DNA of 64,000 nucleotides from Sphingomonadaceae bacterium (lineage in GTDB: Bacteria > Pseudomonadota > Alphaproteobacteria > Sphingomonadales > Sphingomonadaceae), in NCBI GenBank assembly GCA_025056155.1, contig JANWWL010000006.1, positions 248,001-312,000 on the forward strand, given 5' to 3'. Every line of letters starts with the position of its first letter. Position 1 is the first letter of the stretch. The notes under the pieces were generated by a model. The model was not told the DNA's origin. It was given only the letters and a program-made list of their open reading frames with translations, and searched no databases. Both the position numbers and the translations under genes were made by a program. This document shows positions 1-7,495 of the stretch, in pieces.

Positions 1-156
1 GGGATTCGCGAGGTGCGCCTCAGGGTCGATGCCGGGCAGGGCTTCGTCGAGGCGTGGCGCCCCCCCTCGCCCGAGGCCCTGCCGCGCGCGCTCGAACTCA
101 CGCTGGTGCCGGCCGAGGGTGCGCCGTTGCGCCTGCTGTTCCTGGTGGCGGCATGA
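1..156 (+). CDS. gspJ: Type II secretion minor pseudopilin GspJ, C-terminal end (partial)
   Basis: The first 51 codons (frame 1) are open from the window edge to the TGA at 154-156. The residues resemble the C-terminus of GspJ: a Trp-Arg-Pro-Pro turn, then an Ala-Leu-Glu-Leu-Thr-Leu strand and a closing hydrophobic strand. GspJ sits at the tip of the type II secretion pseudopilus with GspI and GspK. The stop overlaps the start of gspK (ATGA), which supports co-translation. The family call rests on this short tail and on the gene order J-K-L, so it is moderate. Confidence 0.6.
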   Translation, partial: GIREVRLRVDAGQGFVEAWRPPSPEALPRALELTLVPAEGAPLRLLFLVAA

Positions 157-1034
157 GGGAGGCCGGTCCCTGCAGCTCGGGGCCCGCCGAGCGCGGGGCA
201 GCCCTGTTGGCCGCACTGGCCCTGGTCGCCCTGCTCTCGGGCCTGGCGGCGCTTGGGCTCACCCGGGTGCGGGCGGCGAGCGACGCCGCGGTCGAGCTCT
301 CGAGCCGGGCCGAGGAGCGGCTGGCCACCCTCTCGGCGGTTGCGATCGCCCAGGACCTCATCACCGAGCTCAAGGCCCGCGCCGACCGGCGCGTGGCCGC
401 GCTCGAAGCGCCGCTTGCCCTCACCCTGGGCGATCGGCGGGTTGTCTTCCGCTTCACCCACGCCGGCGCGTGCGTGAACCTGAACGCGGCTGGCGGAGCG
501 GGGGGCCTGCGGCGCCTGTTGGACGCGACCGGCCTGCCCCCGGCCGAGGCCGAACGGGTGGCCGAGGCGACGCGGATCGCGGTGGAACGCCGCGGCCTGA
601 TGTGGGCCGAGCCTTCCGAATGGCGGGCGGCCGTGGGCCTGGCGCCCGAGGCGTTCGCGCCGCTCGCCCCCTTGCTCTGCACCCTCCCCACGCGGGAGCC
701 CGCGGGCTTCAACGTGAACGCGCTCACCGCCGCCCACCTGCCCGTGCTCGTGGCCCTGGGGCTCTCGCCCGACCAGGCCCGGCGCGCGCTCGCCGCGCGG
801 CCAGCGGGCGGTTTCCGCTCCACCGCCGATTTCTGGCAGGCGGCCACCGGTGCCGAGCCCGACGACTTGCCGGAGGGTCTCGTGGGCACCACGGCCCGCT
901 GGTTCCAGCTCGAGGTGACGGTCGATGGCCCTGGCGGGCGGTCGCGCCGGAAGCTCCTGCTGGATACTGCCGTGCAGCCGGCCCGCATCGCCGCCAGCGC
1001 GTGGCTGGCCGAGCCCGAGGCACCCGCCGCATGA
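153..1034 (+). CDS. gspK: Type II secretion minor pseudopilin GspK
   Basis: A 293-residue protein. The start at 153 is chosen because it overlaps the gspJ stop as ATGA and places a class III leader (ending Glu-Arg-Gly) directly before a hydrophobic helix, residues about 14-35, typical of prepilin peptidase substrates. GspK lacks the usual Glu at +5, and none is seen here. The large globular part carries the GspK-type helix-hairpin-helix-like stretch with Asn-Leu-Asn-Ala near residue 110 and Phe-Asn-Val-Asn-Ala near 187. Known role: it caps the pseudopilus as a GspI-J-K complex. It overlaps the next gene by 4 nt. Confidence 0.88.
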   Translation: MREAGPCSSGPAERGAALLAALALVALLSGLAALGLTRVRAASDAAVELSSRAEERLATLSAVAIAQDLITELKARADRRVAALEAPLALTLGDRRVVFRFTHAGACVNLNAAGGAGGLRRLLDATGLPPAEAERVAEATRIAVERRGLMWAEPSEWRAAVGLAPEAFAPLAPLLCTLPTREPAGFNVNALTAAHLPVLVALGLSPDQARRALAARPAGGFRSTADFWQAATGAEPDDLPEGLVGTTARWFQLEVTVDGPGGRSRRKLLLDTAVQPARIAASAWLAEPEAPAA

Positions 1035-2320
1035 GCCGCTACCTCATCCTGGACGAGGAGGGCCTCAAGCCCCTCGGCCCCCCGGCCGATGGGCCGGCCG
1101 TGGCCCTGCTGGCGACCACCGACGTCGTGGCCCACCGCCTCGCCCCTCCGGCCGACGGGAGCCGGCCCAGCCGGTCGGACGCTTCGGCGCACGCCGCCGA
1201 GCTCGCCGCCCAACCGGTCGACGACTTGCACCTGGCGCTGGGGCCACCCGGGCCCGACGGCCATCGGTGGCTGGCCCTCGTATCGCGCGAGCGCATGGCC
1301 GAGCTCTGCCGGTCGCTGGCCGATGCCGGGGTCGAGCGGGTGCTGCCGGCCGCCCTGGTCCTGCCGGCCCCGGCCGGTGCCACGCCGTCGGCCGCGGCGG
1401 CCGGCGGCCTGGTGCTGGTGCGCGGGGCCGACTTCGCCGGCAGTGCCGAGCCCGAGCTCGCCCAAGCGCTGGGCGCCCCGCCGACCCCGCCGCCGCTCGA
1501 GGCCGTGCTGCCGCCCGAGCCGCCGGCCGACGCCCCCGACCTGCTGCAAGGCGCGTTCGCCCCCGCCCGACCGTTCTGGCGCGCGCGCGGCTTCCGCCTG
1601 GCAGCGGTGGCGCTGGCCCTGGTGGCGGGGCTGTTCCTGGCGGTGCCCCCCGCGGCCCGATACGTCCGCGGCCAGGCCGAACGCCAGGCAGTCGACGCCG
1701 CCGCGGTGGCGATCGCCGCCCGCGCGCTGGGCGAGGAGATGACGGATCCGGCCCAGGCCACGGCCCGCCTGCTCGAGGCCGCACGCCAACACCCCGAGGC
1801 GGGCCTCGCCGAACGGTTGGCCCGCCTGTTCGCCGCGCTGGAGCCCGAGCCTCGCGTGGAGCTTACGCGCCTTGAGGCCGGGCCCGACGGCCGACTGGTC
1901 GCCACCCTGTCCGGGCCGCCGGAGGCCGTGAACGCCATCGCCCAGCGGCTGCGCCGGCAACCCCTCTCCCTGCGGCAAGACGGCGAACGGCTGATCCTGG
2001 GTCCGCCCCGCCCCCGCCCGCCCGCCACGGCGCGCGACCGACTCGAGGTGGCGCGACTGTTGGCCCCGCAGGTCGCCCAGGCCCGCCGACGCGCACCCGG
2101 CCCACCGCAGGCCCGGCTGGCCGACGCCCTGGGGGGGGCCGGGATCCTCGCCAAGGTCGAGGGTTCGGCGAGCCGGGCCACCGCCCGCATCGAGGCGGTG
2201 CGGCCCACCCTCCTGTTCCCCCTGCTGGCCCGGCTGGAGGCCCAGGGGTTCGGAATCACGCGGCTTCAGGTGGCGCGCAACGCCGATCCCTCCCTTTCCG
2301 CCACGCTGGAGGTGCGATGA
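1031..2320 (+). CDS. gspL: Type II secretion assembly protein GspL, apparently fused to the GspM periplasmic domain
   Basis: A 429-residue protein starting in the ATGA overlap with gspK. The N-terminal part (1-185) is cytoplasmic and GspL-like. A single membrane helix lies near 188-208. A first periplasmic ferredoxin-like domain (about 275-322) fits cGspL. After a Pro/Arg-rich linker comes a second domain (about 350-429) that reads like the periplasmic end of GspM, with an Ile-Glu-Ala-Val-Arg-Pro strand, a Leu-Leu-Ala-Arg-Leu-Glu-Ala-Gln-Gly helix end and a final beta strand. No separate gspM with its own membrane helix follows. GspL and GspM normally form the inner-membrane platform that couples the GspE ATPase to the pseudopilus. 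The fusion is my inference from domain order. Confidence 0.75.
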   Translation: MSRYLILDEEGLKPLGPPADGPAVALLATTDVVAHRLAPPADGSRPSRSDASAHAAELAAQPVDDLHLALGPPGPDGHRWLALVSRERMAELCRSLADAGVERVLPAALVLPAPAGATPSAAAAGGLVLVRGADFAGSAEPELAQALGAPPTPPPLEAVLPPEPPADAPDLLQGAFAPARPFWRARGFRLAAVALALVAGLFLAVPPAARYVRGQAERQAVDAAAVAIAARALGEEMTDPAQATARLLEAARQHPEAGLAERLARLFAALEPEPRVELTRLEAGPDGRLVATLSGPPEAVNAIAQRLRRQPLSLRQDGERLILGPPRPRPPATARDRLEVARLLAPQVAQARRRAPGPPQARLADALGGAGILAKVEGSASRATARIEAVRPTLLFPLLARLEAQGFGITRLQVARNADPSLSATLEVR

Positions 2321-2682
2321 TTCCGCTCGTGCTGGCCGCCGCCCTGCTGCCGCTCGGCGAACTGCCGCCCCAGCCCTTGCCCAAGGGCAGCGGCTGCGCC
2401 GTGTTCCTGTGGACCCGCAGCGATCCGCCGCTCAGGATCGCGATGCTGTCGGAACGCACGGGGCGGCTCAAGCTGGTGCTGGGCCGCCGGGAAGTGGAGC
2501 TGCCGCGGCTGGAGGAGCCCGACACCTACGGCAACCGCACGGTGCGGGTAACCCTCGACCTCTCGCTGGATGCCGCCACGCCCCTGGGGGCGGGCGCGTT
2601 CGTGGGCGGCGTGATGCGCGTGGAGCGCGCGGGCGAGGACGAACTCGCGCTGGCGGTGGGCGGCCTTCGGGCCTGCGTCTAG
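2317..2682 (+). CDS. Small secreted protein of unknown function at the end of the gsp operon
   Basis: A 121-residue protein whose ATG overlaps the gspL stop (ATGA), so it belongs to the secretion operon. It starts with a hydrophobic stretch that can serve as a signal peptide (about 1-14), followed by a predicted beta-rich domain with two Cys (about 27 and 120) that could form a disulfide. It is far too short for GspN (about 250 residues) and has no obvious GspC or GspD feature. I do not recognise the family. Its position suggests a periplasmic accessory of type II secretion, but that is inference. Confidence 0.6.
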   Translation: MIPLVLAAALLPLGELPPQPLPKGSGCAVFLWTRSDPPLRIAMLSERTGRLKLVLGRREVELPRLEEPDTYGNRTVRVTLDLSLDAATPLGAGAFVGGVMRVERAGEDELALAVGGLRACV

Positions 2683-2815
2683 GCCGGCATGGGACAAGGG
2701 GGATGCCGGCGCGGGCGGAGCCGGCCCCAAAGAGGGGCCAACCCGCGGCTGCCGCCGGGCCGGCACCCGTCGGGCCTCGGGGCGGCCGATCCCCAGGGCG
2801 CGGGGCGGCCCGGCC
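2683..2815. other. Short convergent spacer between the gsp operon and the acyl-CoA ligase gene
   Basis: 133 bp of GC-rich sequence between two converging genes. I see no convincing coding region, T-tract terminator or repeat in it. Confidence 0.5.
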
Positions 2816-4336
2816 TCAGTCGAGGTCGGTCGGCGCTTGCGCCCTCAGCTCGCGCTTCAGCACCTTGCCGATCGGGCTGCGCGGCAGCTCGGGCACCACG
2901 ATCACGCGGGCGATCCGCTGCACCTTGCCCAAGCGGGCGTTCGCGAACGCCCGCAGGTCCTCAGGCTCCACCGCGTGCCGCAGCACCACGAAGGCGACCG
3001 GCGTCTCGCCCCACCGCGCGCTCGGCACCCCCACCACCGCCGCTTCCACCACGGCCGGATGGTCAAGAAGGGCCGCCTCGAGATCGACCGGATAGACGTT
3101 GAACCCGCCCGAGATGATCATGTCCTTCTTGCGACCCACGATCTCGAGGAAGCCGTCGGCGTCGAACCGGCCGAGGTCGCCCGTGCGGATGAAGACCCGG
3201 CCGTCCGGATGGCGCCACTGGGCGGCCGCCGTCGCCTCGGGCCGGTTGGCGTAACCCGTCATGGTGGCCGGCGAATGGCCCACGATCTCGCCCACTTCGC
3301 CGGGGGGCAGCGGGCGGTCCTGATCGTCTAGGATCAGGATCTCGTGCCCCGGGATGGGGTGGCCCACCGTGTGGAGCTTGTGGGGGTGCTTGTGGGCCAC
3401 CAGCACCGTGCCGCCGCCCTCCGTCATGCCGTAGTATTCGATGAGCCCCCCCGGAAACCGGTCGAGCACGGCCCGCTTGAGTTCGGCCGGGAAGGGTGCC
3501 GAGGTCGCGAACTTGAGGCGATAGGAGGACAGGTCGAAGTCGGAAAAGCGCGGGTGCTCGAGGATCCGCCGGTACTGCACGGGCACCAGCATGGTGTACG
3601 TCGCCCGGTGCCGGGCGGAGAGCGCGAGGAACTCCTCCACGTCGAACTTGGGCATGAGGACGAGGTGCCCGCCCCAGGCGAGGGTGGGCAGGGCGGCGAC
3701 GAGTGTCGTGTTGGAATGGAGCGGGGTCGACAGCAGGGTGACGGCCGTCTCGTCGTAGCCGGCCGCCCGGCCGCCCACGAGATGCGCCCAGCGCATGGCG
3801 TGCGAATGGACGATGCCCTTGGGCACCCCCGTCGTACCGCTCGAATAGATGATGTTGAAGGCAAGCCCCGGCCAGGCCTCGGCCGGGACGCAGGGGTCGA
3901 AGGGGCGGGCGGGCGTTTCGCCACGGAACCCTTCGAGGGCCTCAAGCGCTTCGAGGCGGGCCGGCGGCCCCACCTCCGCCAGCGCCGCACGGTGGGTCTC
4001 GTCGGCGAAGACGAGGGTGGCGCCGGCATCGGCCACCATGGCGGCGAGCTGCTGGGGCGTGGCCGAGGTGGGCAGGGGCGCGACCGCCACGCCGGCGCGC
4101 AGCGCCCCCAGGAACAGAGCAACATGGGGGATGGACGACGCCGCCAGGATGGCGATCGCGTGCCCCGGCCTCAATCCTTCGCGGCCGAGCGCCTGGGCGA
4201 TGGCCTCGACCCGCTGGCCGAGCTCCGCCCAGCTGAGCGTTTCCTCGCCCACGGTGAGGGCTGGGGCGTGGGGTCGGGCGCGGGCGTGGGCGGCCACCAG
4301 CTCCCCGATCGGCGTGAACTCCGGAGGTTCCCTCAT
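2816..4336 (-). CDS. AMP-dependent acyl-CoA synthetase (ANL superfamily)
   Basis: A 506-residue enzyme predicted to activate a carboxylic acid to its acyl-AMP and then acyl-CoA. The A3 phosphate-binding loop Tyr-Ser-Ser-Gly-Thr-Thr-Gly-Val-Pro-Lys-Gly is at 164-174. Further on are the A5 motif Tyr-Gly-Met-Thr-Glu, the A7 motif Arg-Thr-Gly-Asp-Leu, the A8 hinge Gly-Arg-Lys-Lys-Asp and the A10 catalytic Lys in Pro-Ile-Gly-Lys-Val-Leu-Lys. The start at 4336 is chosen for its ATGA overlap with the upstream hydrolase stop. It is last of four minus-strand genes with thiolase and enoyl-CoA hydratase, which points to degradation of an unidentified acid. Substrate length cannot be told from sequence. 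Confidence 0.88.
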   Translation of the reverse strand: MREPPEFTPIGELVAAHARARPHAPALTVGEETLSWAELGQRVEAIAQALGREGLRPGHAIAILAASSIPHVALFLGALRAGVAVAPLPTSATPQQLAAMVADAGATLVFADETHRAALAEVGPPARLEALEALEGFRGETPARPFDPCVPAEAWPGLAFNIIYSSGTTGVPKGIVHSHAMRWAHLVGGRAAGYDETAVTLLSTPLHSNTTLVAALPTLAWGGHLVLMPKFDVEEFLALSARHRATYTMLVPVQYRRILEHPRFSDFDLSSYRLKFATSAPFPAELKRAVLDRFPGGLIEYYGMTEGGGTVLVAHKHPHKLHTVGHPIPGHEILILDDQDRPLPPGEVGEIVGHSPATMTGYANRPEATAAAQWRHPDGRVFIRTGDLGRFDADGFLEIVGRKKDMIISGGFNVYPVDLEAALLDHPAVVEAAVVGVPSARWGETPVAFVVLRHAVEPEDLRAFANARLGKVQRIARVIVVPELPRSPIGKVLKRELRAQAPTDLD

Positions 4337-5313
4337 GCCAGCAGCGCGCGCACGGTGGCGACGAGGGCGATCGGCTGATCGGCCATCACGTGGTGGTGGG
4401 CGTCGGGGATGCCCACGAAGCGGGTGCCGGCGGGCGCGCGGCGGCGAACGGCCTGCACCACACCCGCTCCGACGAGCAGCGACTTCTCTCCCCACACATA
4501 GTCGAGGGGGGCGTGTGCGGCGGCCAGGAGCGCGTTGGGATCGCCGAACCGGAAATGCTCCCAAAGATAGGGGTCAAACTTCCAGGTGAAACCGCCCGGC
4601 ACTTCCTTAAGCGAGGTCCGCGCGATGAAGTCGGTGGCCCACAGGTTGGGCGAGGGCTGCACAGGAGCCCAGCGGAACCGGGCCAGCGCGGCGGCCAATG
4701 TGGGGTAGACGCGGTGCGGGCGCGCGGGCCCGCGGGGTGGGCGCCGGTCGCCTCCCATCAGCGCGAAGGGCGTGTCGATCACGATCGCGCGGGTCAGGCG
4801 GTCGGCATGGCGCGCGGCCAGCGCCGCTGCCGGCACGCCCCCGAAGCTGTGGCCGGCGACTGCAAAGCGCGGGCCCAGGGCGGCGGCCTGCGCCACGGCC
4901 AGCGCCTCGGCCAGGAACAGGTCGAGCGCATAGGCCGGCCGATGGCCGCTGTTCCCCATGCCCGACCACGACAGGGCCGCCACGCGCAAGCCGCCATCGG
5001 CGAGCAGCGGGGCCGTGAACCGCCACCAGTCGGCGTTGGCGCCATTGCCGTGGAGCAGCAACAGGCCCGGGTCACCCGGTCGCCCCCAGGCGAGCCATTC
5101 GATGGCCGCCCCCTCGACTGTCACGAACGCCCGTTCGTGGGGCGCGGCGACGGCCTTCCGGAACCACTCCGGGGCGGGCGGCTCGGCCCCTTCGAGGCCG
5201 GCGAGGGGGGCCAGCAGATGAGGATCCTGTGGCTCGGCCGACCGGGGCGCGGGCTCGTCGGTGAGGGTCGGCGAGGGGGCTTGCGCGTCCTCCGTCGGGG
5301 CCGCCTCAGGCAT
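4333..5313 (-). CDS. Alpha/beta hydrolase fold protein
   Basis: A 326-residue hydrolase with the nucleophile elbow Gly-His-Ser-Phe-Gly-Gly (Ser156), the oxyanion-side motif Leu-Leu-His-Gly-Asn-Gly (about 86-91) and a likely catalytic His in Asp-Ala-His-His-His near 302-305. The first about 48 residues are Pro/Ala/Glu-rich low complexity; there is no other in-frame ATG before the domain, so the extension may be real or translation may start at an alternative codon. It overlaps the upstream hydratase by 8 nt and the downstream ligase by 4 nt, so it is part of the acyl-CoA operon, perhaps as a thioesterase or lactone/ester hydrolase. The substrate is unknown. Confidence 0.8.
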   Translation of the reverse strand: MPEAAPTEDAQAPSPTLTDEPAPRSAEPQDPHLLAPLAGLEGAEPPAPEWFRKAVAAPHERAFVTVEGAAIEWLAWGRPGDPGLLLLHGNGANADWWRFTAPLLADGGLRVAALSWSGMGNSGHRPAYALDLFLAEALAVAQAAALGPRFAVAGHSFGGVPAAALAARHADRLTRAIVIDTPFALMGGDRRPPRGPARPHRVYPTLAAALARFRWAPVQPSPNLWATDFIARTSLKEVPGGFTWKFDPYLWEHFRFGDPNALLAAAHAPLDYVWGEKSLLVGAGVVQAVRRRAPAGTRFVGIPDAHHHVMADQPIALVATVRALLA

Positions 5314-6226
5314 AGGTCCGCGGTTCCCACCAGGGGAAGAAGTCGGGCATGTCGGTCGAGACCCGGCAGGGGAACGCGGGCGGGCGCTTCTCGAGGAAGC
5401 TCATGACGCCTTCGCGCGCGTCGGCGGTGCGGCCCCGGGCCCAGATGGCCCGGCTGTCGATCCGGTGGGCTTCCATCGGGTGGTCGGCCCCCAGCATGCG
5501 CCAGAGCATCTGGCGGGTGAGCGCCACCGAGACCGGCGCCGTGTTGTCCGCGATCTCGCGAGCGAGGGCGCGGGCGGCCGGCATCAGCTCGGCAGGCGGC
5601 AACACGCGGGAGACGAGCCGGCCGGCAAGCGCCTCCTCAGCGTCGAACACCCGGCCGGTGGCGCACCATTCCATGGCCTGGGCGATGCCGACGATCCGCG
5701 GCAGGAACCAGCTGGAAGCGGCCTCGGGCACGATGCCGCGGCGGGCGAAGACGAAGCCGAAGCGCGCGTCCGAGGAGGCGAGGCGGATGTCCATGGGAAG
5801 CTGCATGGTGACCCCGACACCCACGGCCGGGCCGTTGACCGCCGCAATCACGGGCTTCAGGCTCTCGAAGATCCGCAACGTGACGCGTCCGCCCCCGTCG
5901 CGCACCGCCTCGTGGGCATAGTCCACCGTGCCGTCGGCGCGCACCGGGCTGTCGTGGCCGGCCCGCGGCGAGGCGGGATCGTCCGCGCGAGCGGCATAGT
6001 CGAAGGTCTGGGCCCCGGCCGACAGGTCCGCGCCCGCGCAGAAGGCGCGGCCCGCTCCCGTGACGATGACCACCCGCACGTCGTCGCGCGCGTCCGTCTC
6101 GTCGAAGGCGGCGATCAGCTCGTGCATCATCCGCCCGGTGAAGGCGTTGAGCTTGTCGGGCCGGTTGAGCGTGAGGGTCGCGATCCCGTCCTCCACCTCG
6201 AGGCGGATCTCCTGGAACTCGGGCAT
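5306..6226 (-). CDS. Enoyl-CoA hydratase/isomerase family protein
   Basis: A 306-residue crotonase-fold enzyme, expected to hydrate 2-enoyl-CoA or act as a related isomerase. It shows Asn-Arg-Pro-Asp-Lys-Leu-Asn-Ala-Phe near 21-29, the oxyanion-hole segment Ala-Phe-Cys-Ala-Gly-Ala-Asp-Leu near 61-68 and a second segment Ala-Val-Asn-Gly-Pro-Ala-Val-Gly-Val-Gly. A catalytic-type Glu lies in Gly-Ile-Val-Pro-Glu-Ala. An insert at about 70-105 lengthens it over the usual 260 residues. The start at 6226 shares one base with the thiolase stop (TGATG), so it is translationally coupled; an upstream in-frame alternative would add 16 unlikely residues. Confidence 0.88.
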   Translation of the reverse strand: MPEFQEIRLEVEDGIATLTLNRPDKLNAFTGRMMHELIAAFDETDARDDVRVVIVTGAGRAFCAGADLSAGAQTFDYAARADDPASPRAGHDSPVRADGTVDYAHEAVRDGGGRVTLRIFESLKPVIAAVNGPAVGVGVTMQLPMDIRLASSDARFGFVFARRGIVPEAASSWFLPRIVGIAQAMEWCATGRVFDAEEALAGRLVSRVLPPAELMPAARALAREIADNTAPVSVALTRQMLWRMLGADHPMEAHRIDSRAIWARGRTADAREGVMSFLEKRPPAFPCRVSTDMPDFFPWWEPRTYA

Positions 6227-7392
6227 CACAACGCCTCCACGATCGTGACGTTGGCCAGGCCCCCACCCTCGCACATCGTCTGCAGGCCCCAGCGCAGCCC
6301 CCGCGCCCGCAGCGCATGGACGAGGGTCGCCATCAGTTTGGTCCCCGACGCCCCCAACGGATGGCCAAGCGCGATGGCCCCGCCGTTGACGTTGAGGCGC
6401 GCCGGATCCGCGCCGGTTTCCTTAAGCCACGCGAGCGGCACGCTCGCGAAGGCCTCGTTCACTTCGAACAGGTCGATGTCGTCGATGCGCATCCCCGCGC
6501 GCTTCAAGGCCAAGCGCGTGGCGTTGATGGGCGCTTCCAGCATGATTACGGGATCCTCCCCCACCACCGTCATGTGGTGGATGCGGGCGATGGGCTCGGC
6601 CCCCAGACGCTTCAGCCCCCGCTCGTTGGCCACCAGGACGCCAGAGGCCCCGTCGCAGATCTGGGAGGAGGTGGCCGCGGTCAGCCGGCCGTCGGGCGAG
6701 AGCAGCTTCACGGCCTTCGTCGCCGCCAGGCTGGCATCGAACCGGATGCCTTCGTCCACCCGGTGCTCGACCGCGTTGCCCTCGGCGTCGAGCCCTTCGA
6801 CAGGCAGGATCTCGGCATCGAACGCGCCGGCCCGGGCGGCGGCGGCCGCCTTCACCTGGCTCTGATAGCCGAATTCGTCGAGCGCATCCTTCGACAGGTC
6901 GTACTTCACGGCCATCATCTCGGCGCCCGTGAACTGGCTGAAGACGATGCCCGGATAGCGGCGCTCCATGCCGGGGCTCTTGTAGGTGCCCACCCCAGCG
7001 TCGCGGGCCAATTTGTAGGGAAGGCCCATGGGCACGCGCGTCATGCTCTCGACACCGGCTGCGATGACCACGTCCATCGCACCCGCCATGACGGTCGCTG
7101 CCGCGAAATGGAGCGCCTGCTGCGAGCTGCCGCACTGCCGGTCGACCGTGGTGCCGGGGACCGACTGGGGCAACGACGACGACAAGACGGCGTTGCGGGC
7201 CACGTTCGTCGACTGTTCGGCGAACTGGCTCACGCACCCCATGACGACGTCTTCGACGATGGCCGGGTCGAAGCCCTCGACCAGGTCGTCGAGCACGCGG
7301 GCGGCGAGGTCCGCGGGGTGCCAGGCCCGCAACCGTCCGCCCTTCCGCCCGCCCGCCGTGCGCCGTGCCTTGACGATGTAGGCTTCGCCCAT
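6226..7392 (-). CDS. Acetyl-CoA C-acyltransferase (thiolase)
   Basis: A 388-residue thiolase, first gene of the minus-strand acyl-CoA operon, predicted to cleave 3-ketoacyl-CoA with CoA. The nucleophilic Cys is in Asp-Arg-Gln-Cys-Gly-Ser-Ser near residue 87. Asn-Glu-Ala-Phe-Ala, Gly-Gly-Ala-Ile-Ala-Leu-Gly-His-Pro and the C-terminal Cys-Glu-Gly-Gly-Gly complete the active site. The start at 7392 has a strong GGAGGAGGG ribosome binding site just upstream. Four genes with overlaps of 1-8 nt follow in order thiolase, hydratase, hydrolase, ligase; an acyl-CoA dehydrogenase and a regulator are not in the window. Confidence 0.92.
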   Translation of the reverse strand: MGEAYIVKARRTAGGRKGGRLRAWHPADLAARVLDDLVEGFDPAIVEDVVMGCVSQFAEQSTNVARNAVLSSSLPQSVPGTTVDRQCGSSQQALHFAAATVMAGAMDVVIAAGVESMTRVPMGLPYKLARDAGVGTYKSPGMERRYPGIVFSQFTGAEMMAVKYDLSKDALDEFGYQSQVKAAAAARAGAFDAEILPVEGLDAEGNAVEHRVDEGIRFDASLAATKAVKLLSPDGRLTAATSSQICDGASGVLVANERGLKRLGAEPIARIHHMTVVGEDPVIMLEAPINATRLALKRAGMRIDDIDLFEVNEAFASVPLAWLKETGADPARLNVNGGAIALGHPLGASGTKLMATLVHALRARGLRWGLQTMCEGGGLANVTIVEAL

Positions 7393-7495
7393 GGGCCCTC
7401 CTCCGCCATCCTCGCCCAGACCGCCCTTGGGCGCTGCCCCCTGGAGCGCGGAAGCCCCTCGTTTTGGGAAGGCGGGGCGCCTAAGGCCCTGCGGC

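Noticed and set aside
98-1978. Long minus-strand frame opposite gspK and gspL
   Set aside because: Low-complexity composition, no motif, and the plus strand encodes recognisable secretion proteins.
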